Positions 23,433-32,700 of a DNA stretch of 64,000 nucleotides are shown here, in pieces. The position numbers and the translations under genes are program-made. The first letter of the stretch is position 1. Every line of letters starts with the position of its first letter. Source of the stretch: Frankiales bacterium (lineage in GTDB: Bacteria; Actinomycetota; Actinomycetes; S36-B12; CAIYMF01); the NCBI GenBank assembly GCA_016125335.1, contig WGLY01000021.1:49134-113133 (forward strand), read 5' to 3'. The notes below the pieces were generated by a model that saw only the letters and a program-made list of their open reading frames with translations, made no database searches and was not told the origin of the DNA.

Positions 23433-24445
23433 GCGTCGAGACTGCCGGCGTCGCCGGCGAGTTCGAGGAAGCAGTCGCGAAGGCCGCCGGCCCGGACAAC
23501 CGCGAGGGCATGTCCTCGGCCATGCGCCGCAACCTGTCCAGCCCCTGGGCCACGGCCTTCGTCATCGTCGTCACGATCCTGTGGACGATCCCGACCTTCG
23601 GCCTGCTCGTCACCTCGCTCCGCCCGTCGGAGTACGCGAGCGACTCCGGCTGGTGGACGGCCTTCATCCCGCCGTTCCACTTCACCGCCGACAACTACTC
23701 GCAGGTGATCAGCGGCGGCAACACCATCCCGCAGGGCATCTGGCCCTACTTCATCAACTCGTTCGTGATCTCGATCCCGGCGGCGATCGTGCCGCTCGCG
23801 GTCGCGCTCATGGCCGCCTACGGCCTCGCGTGGGTGAAGTTCCGGGGCAGCAACGCGGTCTTCCTGCTGATCTTCGCGCTGCAGATCGTCCCGCTGCAGA
23901 TGGCGCTGCTGCCGCTGCTGACCCTGTTCAACAAGGGCTGGGGGTTCATCCCGCCGGTCAAGCAGATGGTGCAGAGCATCCCGCTCATCGGCCACGACCT
24001 GTGGCCGCAGGGCGGTGTGTCCTTCGTGCCGCTGTGGCTCGCGCACACGATGTTCGCGCTGCCGCTGGCGGTGTTCCTCCTGCACAACTTCATCGCCCAG
24101 CTGCCGAAGGACCTGTTCGAGGCGGCCCGTGTCGACGGCGCGAGCCACTTCCTCATCTTCCGCCGGCTCGTGCTGCCGCTGTCGCTGCCCGCCATCGCGT
24201 CGTTCGCGATCTTCCAGTTCCTCTGGGTGTGGAACGACCTGCTGGTCGCCCTCACCTTCGCGGGAGGCACGGTCGACACGGCACCGATCACGGTCTACCT
24301 GGCCAACATCAAGGGCCGGTACGGCTCCGAGCTGCACCTGGTGACGGCAGGTGCGTTCATCGCGATCATCGTCCCGCTGATCGTGTTCTTCGCCCTCCAG
24401 CGGTTCTTCGTCCGCGGCCTGCTCGCAGGCTCGGTCAAGGGCTGA
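23429..24445 (+). CDS. aglG: Alpha-glucoside ABC transporter permease, second subunit
   Basis: 338 aa. A 36-residue hydrophilic start is followed by six hydrophobic helices and the EAA motif EAARVDGASHFLIFRR. IWPYFINSFVISIPAAIVPL and the ending LLAGSVKG are typical of MalG/AglG subunits. It is translationally coupled to aglF and closed by a strong terminator, so the operon ends without an ATPase or glycosidase gene. Confidence 0.87.
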   Translation: MSVETAGVAGEFEEAVAKAAGPDNREGMSSAMRRNLSSPWATAFVIVVTILWTIPTFGLLVTSLRPSEYASDSGWWTAFIPPFHFTADNYSQVISGGNTIPQGIWPYFINSFVISIPAAIVPLAVALMAAYGLAWVKFRGSNAVFLLIFALQIVPLQMALLPLLTLFNKGWGFIPPVKQMVQSIPLIGHDLWPQGGVSFVPLWLAHTMFALPLAVFLLHNFIAQLPKDLFEAARVDGASHFLIFRRLVLPLSLPAIASFAIFQFLWVWNDLLVALTFAGGTVDTAPITVYLANIKGRYGSELHLVTAGAFIAIIVPLIVFFALQRFFVRGLLAGSVKG

Positions 24446-24459
24446 CGCCGACCGCTCGC

Positions 24460-24498
24460 CACGAGGCCCGCGCACCGTTCCGGTGCGCGGGCCTCGTG
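24460..24498. terminator. Bidirectional terminator after aglG
   Basis: A perfect 17-bp stem (24460-24476 with 24482-24498) and 5-nt loop between two convergent genes; it can end both transcripts. Confidence 0.85.
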
Positions 24499-24508
24499 CC
24501 TGTCCGGC

Positions 24509-25348
24509 TCAGCCGGCGGTGCGACGGTGGAACGGCCGGCTCGGGTAGCCGGTGTCGAAGTGCTGGTAGTCGACCGTGCTCGAGATGTCCTGCCAGATCC
24601 AGCCCTCGCGCGTGAAGGCCCGCCACACGACGCCGCCCCGCAGGATCATGCCGGGCCCGGGCCGGCGCGCGGCGTGCGCGGCGCTGGGCATCCAGCAGCC
24701 GCAGCGCGGGTCGCGCCAGGGGTTCTCGAGCGGGTTGACGTCCACCGCCCGCCCGTTGGCGTGCGGGGACGCCGTCGACGGCGCGTTGGCCTGGCCGGCC
24801 GAGCGGCAGTTGTAGGCCGAGGTGTTGTCGTCGCGCATCGAGGCGTTGTCGTCGCCGTGGTAGTACTCCACCGGCCGCATCCGTCGGATGGGGAAGCGCG
24901 CGTCGAACAGCTCGGTGAACACCGCGGCGACGCTGCTCGCGACGTCGGCGTTGACGACGAGCACGCCGCGGTGCGGCCGGCCGTCGAAGCCCCAGAAGCC
25001 CACCTCCACGCGGCGCAGCTGCGCGCGGGTGACCGGGCACCCGGGGCGGGCCATGCCGGCGGCGACGATGCGGGCCCACTGGGCGGCGCCCACGGGCCGG
25101 ACGACGGCGTCCGCGCGCGGCACGGCACCGGGGCGGCTCGTCGGCGTGGCGCCCGGGGGCACGGAGGGCGCGATCACGCCGGAGGCGGAGGAGTGCGCGG
25201 CGACCGAGGTCGTGGCCGGCGAGGTGACCGGGACCGGGGTGCTGCCCGAGCCGGCGGCGGTCGGGCCGCCCGACCCACCGGAGCATCCGGTCAGCACGAC
25301 GGCGACGGCCGCGGCGACGGCCGCCCCCCGCAGGACCGGAGCGCGCAC
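24509..25348 (-). CDS. Lipoprotein with extensin/VanY-like (M15) peptidase domain
   Basis: 279 aa, GTG start. The lipobox VVLTGC puts the lipid Cys at 22, followed by a Ser/Thr/Pro-rich spacer to about residue 90. The catalytic domain has ASPHANGRAVDVNP, giving the His and Asp metal ligands (HxxGxAxD), and a later His in DYQHFD. Such domains cleave peptide or D-alanyl links in the cell wall. Leaderless: TAGCCT (25355-25360), 6 nt, GTG. Confidence 0.8.
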   Translation of the reverse strand: MRAPVLRGAAVAAAVAVVLTGCSGGSGGPTAAGSGSTPVPVTSPATTSVAAHSSASGVIAPSVPPGATPTSRPGAVPRADAVVRPVGAAQWARIVAAGMARPGCPVTRAQLRRVEVGFWGFDGRPHRGVLVVNADVASSVAAVFTELFDARFPIRRMRPVEYYHGDDNASMRDDNTSAYNCRSAGQANAPSTASPHANGRAVDVNPLENPWRDPRCGCWMPSAAHAARRPGPGMILRGGVVWRAFTREGWIWQDISSTVDYQHFDTGYPSRPFHRRTAG

Positions 25349-25354
25349 CGGCCC

Positions 25355-25360
25355 AGGCTA
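25355..25360 (-). promoter_or_regulatory. -10 box for leaderless lipoprotein gene
   Basis: TAGCCT on the minus strand, 6 nt before GTG 25348; no ribosome site. Confidence 0.55.
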
Positions 25361-25392
25361 CGGGCAGCCGGGGCGGCGTCGGGCCAGGCGCC

Positions 25393-25965
25393 TCAGTCGC
25401 CCGGCGAGGCCACCGGGCGCAGCCGGAACATCCGCGGCGCCAGCCCGTCGCGGCGGCCGAGGTAGTCGGCGTAGCCCGGGTACTCCGCGACGAACGCCGG
25501 GAACAGCCGCTCGAAGGTCGCGTCGTCGACCAGCTCAGCCCGCACGTGCAGGTGCTCGGGGCCGATGTCGACGACGGCCTGCGGGTGGGCCAGCAGGTTC
25601 GCCGTCCAGCCGGGGTGCTTGGGCTGGCCGAAGTTGGTGCCGAGCAGCATGACGTCGTCACCGTCGCGCACGTAGACCAGCGGCGAGCTGCGCGGGGCGC
25701 CGCTGCGGGCGCCCGTGGTGTGCAGCACGAGGATGGGGATGCCGTACACCGCGGCCATCACCCGGCCGTCGCGCCAGCTGCGGATTCGCGGGTCGATCAC
25801 CGGGCCGACCCGGCGGTAGACCCGGGCGAAGCCGGCCGTGCGACCGAGGCGGCGCATCACCGCGGTGAAGGGGTTGGCCCGCACCCGCTCCTCGTGCAGC
25901 GCGATGCGGGCCAGGCGGGCGGCGAGGGCCCGCTGCGCGTCGTCCTGCCCACCCGGTTCCGTCAC
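25393..25965 (-). CDS. Deazaflavin (F420)-dependent nitroreductase-family protein
   Basis: 190 aa. The split-barrel fold of the DDN family is recognised by HTTGARSGAPRSSPLVYV and NPQ/HPQ-like HPGWTANLLAHPQAVVDIG. These proteins bind coenzyme F420 or a related flavin and reduce quinones or nitro compounds. A TAGCCT box (25972-25977) lies 6 nt before GTG, so the transcript is probably leaderless. The physiological substrate is unknown. Confidence 0.85.
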   Translation of the reverse strand: MTEPGGQDDAQRALAARLARIALHEERVRANPFTAVMRRLGRTAGFARVYRRVGPVIDPRIRSWRDGRVMAAVYGIPILVLHTTGARSGAPRSSPLVYVRDGDDVMLLGTNFGQPKHPGWTANLLAHPQAVVDIGPEHLHVRAELVDDATFERLFPAFVAEYPGYADYLGRRDGLAPRMFRLRPVASPGD

Positions 25966-25971
25966 GCCGCG

Positions 25972-25977
25972 AGGCTA
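25972..25977 (-). promoter_or_regulatory. -10 box for leaderless F420-type reductase gene
   Basis: TAGCCT on the minus strand, 6 nt before GTG 25965. Confidence 0.55.
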
Positions 25978-26117
25978 GCCAACGCGGGGCGGTCCGTCCC
26001 GCCGGTCGCAGCACCGGGCGGGGTGTCCGCGGGATTCCCCGCCAGGGCTGTCGATTCCGCGTCACCCTGTGCGTCGTGGGGGTGCGGGGGACCACGACGA
26101 AGGGCAGGAGGCCCGGC

Positions 26118-26468
26118 ATGAGCACCAAGTACATGTTCCTCATCTACGGCGACGAGGCCGCGATGGCCGACGCCACCCCCGAGCAGTGGGACGAGATGCT
26201 CAAGGCCCACAACGAGTGGGGGCACGCGGTGGAGGCGGCGGGCGCCACGATCCTGGGCGGCGACGCGCTCGCCGCGTCGAGCATGGCCACGACCGTCCGG
26301 CGCGGCAGCGGGGCGCCCGTGGTGACCGACGGGCCCTTCGCGGAGACCAAGGAGGCGCTCGGCGGCTTCTACCTCGTCGAGTGCGCCGACCTCGACCAGG
26401 CGCTCTCGCTGGCCTCGACGCTGCCGGCGCACACCGTCGAGGTGCGTCCCGTCGTCCCCACCGGCTGA
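26118..26468 (+). CDS. YCII-related (DGPF) domain protein
   Basis: 116 aa; AGGAGG lies 7 nt before the ATG. MFLIYGDEAAMADATPEQWD and the DGPF motif VVTDGPFAETKEALGGFYLV are diagnostic. DGPF proteins are almost always encoded beside ECF42 sigma factors, as here, 19 bp away. They are thought to be partners or targets in that system; the activity is unknown. Confidence 0.9.
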   Translation: MSTKYMFLIYGDEAAMADATPEQWDEMLKAHNEWGHAVEAAGATILGGDALAASSMATTVRRGSGAPVVTDGPFAETKEALGGFYLVECADLDQALSLASTLPAHTVEVRPVVPTG

Positions 26469-26486
26469 GCGCGGGACCGCCGGAGC

Positions 26487-27788
26487 GTGACCGTCCCGCC
26501 GGACGCCGTCGTCGCCGCCGTCGAGCGGGCGCACCGCACGGAGTGGGGGCTCGTCCTCGCCACCGTCGCGCGCCTGCTCGACGGCGACCTCGCCACGGCC
26601 GAGGAGTGCACCCAGGAGGCGTTCGAGGCCGCGCTGCGCACCTGGGGCGAGCGCGGCCTGCCCGCCCGGCCCGGCGCGTGGCTCACCACCACGGCCCGCA
26701 GGAGGGCGCTGGACCGGGTGCGCCGCGAGGCCGCGCTGCGGGCGCGCTACCCGGACCTGGCCCGGCAGGAGGCCGCCGACGACCCGGCGGCGCAGGAGGA
26801 CGACGTGGACCTCGACGACCGGCTGCGGCTGGTGTTCACCTGCTGCCACCCGGCGCTGGCGCCCGAGGCGCGCGCCGCCCTGACGCTGCGCCTGGTCTGC
26901 GGCCTGACCACGGCCGAGATCGCCCGCGCGTTCCTCGTGCCCGAGCCCACCCTGGCCGCCCGGATCACGCGGGCGAAGAAGAAGATCGCGACCGCCGCCA
27001 TCCCCTACCGCGTGCCCGGGGCCGACGAGCTGCCCGAGCGGCTCGACGCCGTGCTCACCGTGATCCACGTCGTCTTCACCGCCGGGTACGCCACGCCCGG
27101 CCCGGCGCTGGTGCGCCCGGACCTCGTCGGTCGCGGCCTGGACCTCGCGCGGGTGCTCGCGGTGCTGCTGCCGCACGAGCCCGAGGCCCTCGGCCTGCTG
27201 GCGCTGCTCGAGCTCACCGACGCCCGGCGGGCCGCCCGCGTGGACGCCTCCGGCGCGCTGGTGCTGCTCGAGGACCAGGACCGGGGGCGGTGGGACCGGG
27301 CCGCGATCGAGCGCGGTGACGCCGTGCTCGCGCGTGCCTTCGGCACCTGCCTGCGCACCGGCGCGGAGCCGGGACGCTTCCTGCTCCAGGCCGCGATCGC
27401 CGGGGCGCACGACGAGGCGCGTACGTGGGCCGGCACCGACTGGCCCGGCATCGTGCTGCTCTACGACCGGCTGCTCGGGGCGTGGCCCAGCCCCGTGGTG
27501 GAGGTCAACCGGGCGGTGGCCGTGGCCTTCGCCCGCGGGCCCGAGGCGGGCCTGGCCCTGCTCGAGCCCCTGCGCGGGCGCGAGGAGCTGCGGACCTGGC
27601 ACTACCTGCCGGCCGCCCGCGCGGACCTGCTGCGCCGGCTCGGCCGGGCCGAGGAGGCCGCGGCGGCCTACCGCGAGGCGCTCGGGCTCGTGGACGACGG
27701 CGCGGAGCGCCGGTTCCTGCTCGCGCGCCTGGCCGAGGTGAACGGGCCGGGGCCCGCCCGGGGCGAGCCGGGCGTCGGCGGCGGATGA
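26487..27788 (+). CDS. ECF42-type RNA polymerase sigma factor with C-terminal TPR-like extension
   Basis: 433 aa, GTG start. The sigma2 region (ATAEECTQEAFEAAL) and sigma4 (LRLVCGLTTAEIARAFLVPE) occupy the first 190 residues. The remaining 240, rich in helical Ala/Leu pairs (VNRAVAVAFARGPEAGLALL), match the extension of ECF42 sigma factors that regulate DGPF genes without an anti-sigma factor. No such anti-sigma gene is seen here. The 3' end is overlapped by the convergent PemK-like gene. Confidence 0.9.
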   Translation: MTVPPDAVVAAVERAHRTEWGLVLATVARLLDGDLATAEECTQEAFEAALRTWGERGLPARPGAWLTTTARRRALDRVRREAALRARYPDLARQEAADDPAAQEDDVDLDDRLRLVFTCCHPALAPEARAALTLRLVCGLTTAEIARAFLVPEPTLAARITRAKKKIATAAIPYRVPGADELPERLDAVLTVIHVVFTAGYATPGPALVRPDLVGRGLDLARVLAVLLPHEPEALGLLALLELTDARRAARVDASGALVLLEDQDRGRWDRAAIERGDAVLARAFGTCLRTGAEPGRFLLQAAIAGAHDEARTWAGTDWPGIVLLYDRLLGAWPSPVVEVNRAVAVAFARGPEAGLALLEPLRGREELRTWHYLPAARADLLRRLGRAEEAAAAYREALGLVDDGAERRFLLARLAEVNGPGPARGEPGVGGG

Positions 27789-28263
27789 GGCGGCGCAGCC
27801 GGGCCAGCAGACCCGGGCGCCGCGGCGGCCGGCCCGCACCGGCGGGCACGGGGCGGCGCGGCGTGCGCGCGGCGCGCTCCACGACGGCCAGGAACACCTC
27901 GGCCGGCACGGCCGCGCCCTCGCGGCGCACGGCGTCGGCCCGCACCGCGAGCGGCCGGTCCAGCCGGGCCCAGCTGGGCCGGTGGCCGGCGTCCCACGCC
28001 CCGGCCCCGAGCGGGAACCAGGCGCGGTCGCCGTCGTGGTCGCGGCTGGAGAGCATGAGGCCCACGAGGGTGGCGGCGTCGTCGGCGTCGTGTCCGATCA
28101 CCAGCAGCGGCCGGTCCTTGCCGGTGCGCGGGTCCTCCTCGTAGGGCACCCAGGTCCACACGACCTCGCCCGGGTCGGCGTCGCCGTCGCGGCGCGGGGC
28201 GTACTCCGGGCGCAGCCGGCCGGTGAAGTCCCACGCGCCGCCCCGCCCGGGCATCTCGGTCAC
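27505..28263 (-). CDS. PemK/MazF-like protein with basic C-terminal tail
   Basis: 252 aa; GTG 28263 is 6 nt after the -10 box TAGGCT. Residues 1-130 contain the beta-barrel pattern of PemK/MazF-like RNases: PGEVVWTWVPYEEDPRTGKD, then RPLLVIGHD and LMLSSRDHD. Residues about 140-252 are Arg/Pro/Ala-rich low complexity and lie over the end of the sigma gene in antisense (27505-27788). The tail may be the result of a lost stop. No antitoxin gene is adjacent, so a housekeeping or orphan role is possible. Confidence 0.65.
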   Translation of the reverse strand: MTEMPGRGGAWDFTGRLRPEYAPRRDGDADPGEVVWTWVPYEEDPRTGKDRPLLVIGHDADDAATLVGLMLSSRDHDGDRAWFPLGAGAWDAGHRPSWARLDRPLAVRADAVRREGAAVPAEVFLAVVERAARTPRRPVPAGAGRPPRRPGLLARLRRLIRRRRPARPGRAPARSPRPGARAGTGAPRRRPRARAPRGRPPRPPRPGRAGAAGPRGRPAGSARSAAPRARAGARAGPGPPRARGRRPRPPPG

Positions 28264-28269
28264 CGGCGC

Positions 28270-28275
28270 AGCCTA
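28270..28275 (-). promoter_or_regulatory. -10 box for leaderless PemK-like gene
   Basis: TAGGCT on the minus strand, 6 nt before GTG 28263. Confidence 0.5.
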
Positions 28276-28434
28276 GGGCCGCAGGCCGCGGCGGCCGGCG
28301 AACCGGCGGTGACGCGCGGGCGAGCGGCGGGGGGCGGATCGGCGAGCAGTGAGCGACGTCTCGTCGTGTCGCGCCGTGGCACGGCGGCGCATGGGGCATC
28401 CTGGGACCTGGTCGTGCCGCGGCCGCAGACAGGT

Positions 28435-28471
28435 GCGGGGCCCCTCGATGTATGAGATCGAGGGGCCCCGC
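28435..28471. terminator. Strong hairpin in the gap
   Basis: A perfect 15-bp stem (28435-28449 with 28457-28471) and a 7-nt loop. It is well separated from any gene end, so it may close an unannotated transcript. Confidence 0.7.
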
Positions 28472-28880
28472 GGCACGTCCACCGGCTGTGCGGCCGGGTT
28501 GCCCCGGGCCGCGCGAGCCGATGTCCGTGCATGCCGTGCGCTCGTCGGTCGCGGCGACTCGCTCGCGGTCTCCCGCTCGCTCCGTCGCGGCCGGTCCCCG
28601 GAGGGACCTGCCGGACCGCCGTACGCATCGGCGGCCGCCGTGCTCGTCCGCCGGACCCCGTCCGCCGCCCGGTCGCCCGGGACGTCGTCCGTGGGACCAC
28701 CTCCGGGGAGGAGGGCCCCTGCCCCCGCTGCTCCGAGGAGCTGCGGGGCGGTCCGCCGATCGTTCTCGGCGTGGCCTCGCGCCCGGTCTCGGACCCGGTG
28801 GCCGGCGACCGGTCGCCCGGTCTCCGTCCTCCGTCGGAGTCGCCTCCGTCGGTCCGCCCGTCTCGCTCGGCGTGGGCGTA

Positions 28881-28910
28881 GTTCTAGTCCCGCATTCGCC
28901 CACGGCACAA
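28881..28910 (-). promoter_or_regulatory. Promoter candidate pointing left
   Basis: TTGTGC (28905-28910), 18-nt spacer, TAGAAC (28881-28886) on the minus strand. Transcription from about 28874 would end at the hairpin 28435-28471, a 440-nt product. Confidence 0.35.
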
Positions 28911-29167
28911 GGGGTTTCGCGGAAGTTTTTCCGCGGGGGCGTGGGACCCCCCGCGATGCACAGGATGTGCACAGCTTGTCCTCCGGCGAGGCGCCGTCGT
29001 CCCCATGTTGTCCCCAGGTGCGTGCACAGAGGCCGGCCTCACCTGGCGTCGGGGCGTGGTCCGAAAACCGCCACTCGGGGTGCGCGGTCCGGACCGGTCG
29101 GACGGGGTGCGCCGCACGCGCCGATGCGGTTGGGTGGAGGGGCTCCCACCCGCCTCCGGAGGCCGCC

Positions 29168-29701
29168 ATGAGCCTGGAACGCCGCGTCGCCGTCGATCCC
29201 TACGACTACCTGCCCCCCGTGCCGTCCTTCACCGTGACGAGCGAGGACGTCGCCACCGGCGAGCCCCTGCCGATGGAGCACGTCCACGACTCCGCCGGCG
29301 GCGCGAACCGCTCGCCCCAGCTGTCGTGGAGCGACGTGCCCGACGGCACGCAGAGCTTCGTGGTCACGTGCTTCGACCCGGACGCGCCCACGCCGTCCGG
29401 GTTCTGGCACTGGTGCGCGGTCGACCTCCCCGGCGACACCCGCTCGCTCGCGCGGGGCGCCGGCGCGTCGGACGCCGACCTGCCCGGCGGCTTCCACGTG
29501 CGCACCGACTTCGGCGCGGCGGCCTACGGCGGCGCGGCGCCGCCGCAGGGCGACATGCCGCACCGCTACTTCTTCGTGGTGCACGCCGTCGACGTGCCCA
29601 GCCTCGGCGTCGACGCGTCGGTCTCCCCGACCGTCGTCAGCTTCCACCTCGCGTTCCACACGCTGGGCCGGGCGACGATCACCCCGACGTTCGCGCACTG
29701 A
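29168..29701 (+). CDS. PEBP-family (YbhB/YbcL-like) protein
   Basis: 177 aa; GGAGG sits 5 nt before the ATG. The phosphatidylethanolamine-binding fold is shown by GGANRSPQLSWSDVPDGTQS and VTCFDPDAPTPSGFWHW, where the ligand-pocket Asp and His are present, and by the YFFVVHAVDVPSLG strand. Bacterial members are cytosolic or extracytoplasmic with unclear function, possibly kinase or protease inhibitors. Its stop overlaps the convergent transglutaminase gene by 23 bp. Confidence 0.9.
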   Translation: MSLERRVAVDPYDYLPPVPSFTVTSEDVATGEPLPMEHVHDSAGGANRSPQLSWSDVPDGTQSFVVTCFDPDAPTPSGFWHWCAVDLPGDTRSLARGAGASDADLPGGFHVRTDFGAAAYGGAAPPQGDMPHRYFFVVHAVDVPSLGVDASVSPTVVSFHLAFHTLGRATITPTFAH

Positions 29702-32700
29702 CCCCCGCCGCGCCCACGGGCGCCAGCGCCGCTGCCGCGGCGTCGAGCGCGTCGGACGCCGCGTGCCGCACGTGGCTGGGCGGGAGCTGCTCGGCGTAGA
29801 GCGTGAGCTCGACCACCTCGAGCGCGCGGAGGACGTCCGGGTCGCTGCTGTGACGACGCACCCCGGCGATCCCGTCGCCCGGGCCGAGCGTGCGGCCGGC
29901 GGCCTCGAGCGCGGCGCGGTAGCGGCCGAACGCGGGCAGCGGGTCGACGGTCGGCGAGCGGGGCGGAGCCGCACGGCGGGCCCGGGCGACCTGGCGGCGC
30001 CGGCGCATCGGCAGCGCCAGCAGCGCGACCACCGCGGCGACGAGGCCGAGCACGAGCGCGAGGTTGCGGCGGCCGGTGTCGCTCGACCACAGCGACCGCC
30101 ACAGCGCGACGAGCCGGCCCACCGGGCCCAGCGACTCGGTGGGGTCGGCCAGGGCCGACCCGGCGGTCGGGTCCGAGGTCACCCAGCCGTCGCCGGGCAC
30201 CCACACCTCGACCCAGGCGTGGGCGTCGGAGGCGAGCAGGGTGAGCCGGTCGGGGGAGTCCTGGTGCCCGGCCGAGGCGGCGTAGCCCGTGGCCAGCCGG
30301 GCCGGGATCCCCAGCGACCGCAGCAGGATCGCCTCCGCGGCGGCGAAGTGCTCGCAGAACCCGGCGCGCGAGCCGAACAGCAGGAAGTCCACGGCGTCCT
30401 GGCCCTCGGGCGGAAGCGGCGCGTCGAGCTGGTAGCGCACGTGGGTGCGCAGCCACCGCTCGACCGCCTGCACCTGCTGCACGCGGTCGTCGAGTCCGGC
30501 CGTCACGGACTGCGCGAGCTGCACCGTGCGCCGCGTGGTCGTGGGGTCCAGCTGGGTCCAGGCCGGGTCCGCGAGGTCCGGCCCGGTCCCCGCCGCGCTC
30601 AGGCTGTCGACGTCCGTGCGCGGCACAGCGGTGACCGTGTAGGGCGCCACCGCGGCGTCGAGGGAGAAGCCGTTCGTCGACAGCTGCACCAGCGACGTCG
30701 CCCCGCGCACGGACAGCGGCGGCCCCGGCGCGATCACGCCGACGTCGCCGACCGGCTGCACGTCGTAGCTGCGTGCGCCGCCCGCTCCGAGGCCGGCGTC
30801 GCTGGGGTCCGGCGGCAGGGCGATGGCCTGCCCGGGGGCGGCGCCGAACGACGCCTGCACCGGCCGGGCGTACCACGTGCCGTCCGCGACGACGTCGAGC
30901 GTGAGCGCGCGCCACAGGCCCTCGGTGCCCGGCGGGACCTCGAACGCCGGGGTGTCGGGCAGGTGGCCGCGCGCCCCCAGGCTCAGGGCCCCGGTGAAGT
31001 AGGTCGGGGTCACCTGGGCCGCCTGCTCGGCGGCGGTCTGCGCGCCCAGCGACGGACCGAGCCCGGGGCCGAGCAGGGGCGCGCCGAGCGCGGGCGCGGC
31101 GCCCAGCGGCAGGACGAGGTAGGCGACGAGGCCGAGCAGCACCGCCGCGGCGGAGGGGCCCACCAGCGAGTCCGGGACCGGCCGCGGGGGCGCACCGGGC
31201 ACCGGCGGGTCCGGCTGGAGCGCCTCTCGCGCCGCGACGCCGGCCCCGGCGAGCACCGCGGCCGCGGTGAGGACGGTGGGCACCACCACGTCCGGGCCGG
31301 GGGCGAGCCCCGCCGCGGTGAGGATCATGAGCGGGCCGATGCCCAGCGCCACCAGGGCGTCGCGGCGGGTCCGCGCGGCCAGCAGCTGCGCCAGCGCCGT
31401 GGCGCACACCATCGTGGCCGCGCCCGCCGCCGGACGGCCGCCGTCCACCTGGTGCACGGCGGTCACGAGGCCGCCCACGACGGCGACGGCGGCGAGCAGC
31501 GGGCGCACCCAGCGGTAGCGCTCCCGCGGGAGGCCGAGCACCAGCACGAGGAACCACAGGCAGGTGAGCCCGGCGCCCCAGGCGAGCGCGCGGACCGGCT
31601 CGAGCATGCCGGCGAGCCCGAGGCCGAGCAGCCCGGACAGCAGCGAGGCCAGCGTCGCGACGGCCAGCCGGCGGGAGACGCCGACGACGACGGGCGGGTC
31701 GGGCACCACGGCGGGCCTCGGCGGGGCCTCCACCACCACGACGTCGACGCCGGAGGCCGCGGCCGAGGCGTCCCACCCCGGCCCGGCCAGGCCCGGCGAG
31801 CCCACGACGACCAGGCGCCCGTCGGTCGCGGCGAGCAGCGCCTCCTGCTCGGCGGGCGAGTCGTAGCGGTGGGTGGGCTCGGCGTCCGCGGTCCAGGCGA
31901 GCACGGCAGCGGGCCGGGTGGCGGTGAGCTTCTCGACCCCGCGCGAGGACACCAGGTGCACCTCGGCGCCCTCGCGCACCGCGCGCAGCGCGATCCCTGC
32001 GGCCCGGGCGAGCACGGCGTCGGCCGCCTCGGGCGTGGGATGGGCGGGGCCGGCCAGCACGACGAGCGAGGTGCGCTCGAAGGACTCGCGGTCGACCACC
32101 ACGGGCGCCCCGCGCCGCACGGTGGAGCGCCAGTGCACCCGTGAGCCGTCGCCGGAGGTCCACGACCGCAGCGCGTGGATGTCCGGCCCCGTGCGTCCGA
32201 CCGTGAGCCGGCCGTGGTCGCCGTCGCCGGCGACCGGGACCGGCTCGACCCGCACGTGCTCGTCGATCCCGGCGGCCACCGTGCGGGCGAGCGGGTAGAC
32301 GTCGCCGTGCACCCGGCGCACGAGGCCGAACGGCGCGAAGGTCCAGCCGATGACGGCGCGCTCGGTGTGGGTGCCGCGCCGGTCGGGCCGCAGGTCGACC
32401 GGCACCGTGCGGGACTCGCCCGGGGCCAGCGGGTCGACGAGCAGGTCGAGCACGAGCGAGTCGCCGCCGGTGAGCAGCCGGAGGCGGTGCTGCGGGACGC
32501 GCCGGGAGCCGGCGCGCAGCACGAGCCGGGCCCGGGTGGGCTCGCCGGCCACCTCGCGCTCGGGCAGCAGCAGCGCGGTGTCGACGTGCGGCAGCACCGG
32601 CGAGGCGACCCACGACACGACGAGACCGGCGTAGGCCAGGCACGAGATGAGGTACATCCACACGTCGCCGCGGGCGTAGCCGAGCAGGGCCAGGGCCGTG

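Larger units (their letters stand above)
28264..29167. other. 0.9-kb region without a convincing gene
   Basis: Open frames in this gap are Arg/Pro/Ser/Thr-rich and lack codon structure or a recognisable domain, and no ribosome site fits them. The region holds the -10 box of the PemK-like gene (28270-28275), a perfect 15-bp hairpin (28435-28471), a minus-strand promoter candidate (28881-28910), a short CGCGGAA/TTCCGCG repeat near 28930, and several DnaA-box-like 9-mers (28966-29029). Confidence 0.5.

Noticed and set aside
28349..29167. Upstream extension of the PEBP gene
   Set aside because: The extension is low-complexity and the ATG at 29168 has a good ribosome site.
28264..29167. RNase P RNA, tmRNA or SRP RNA in the gap
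   Set aside because: The conserved cores of these RNAs were looked for and not found.
29763..32144. Very long plus-strand frame opposite the transglutaminase fusion
   Set aside because: Rich in Arg, Gly and His with no domain; antisense to a well-supported gene.
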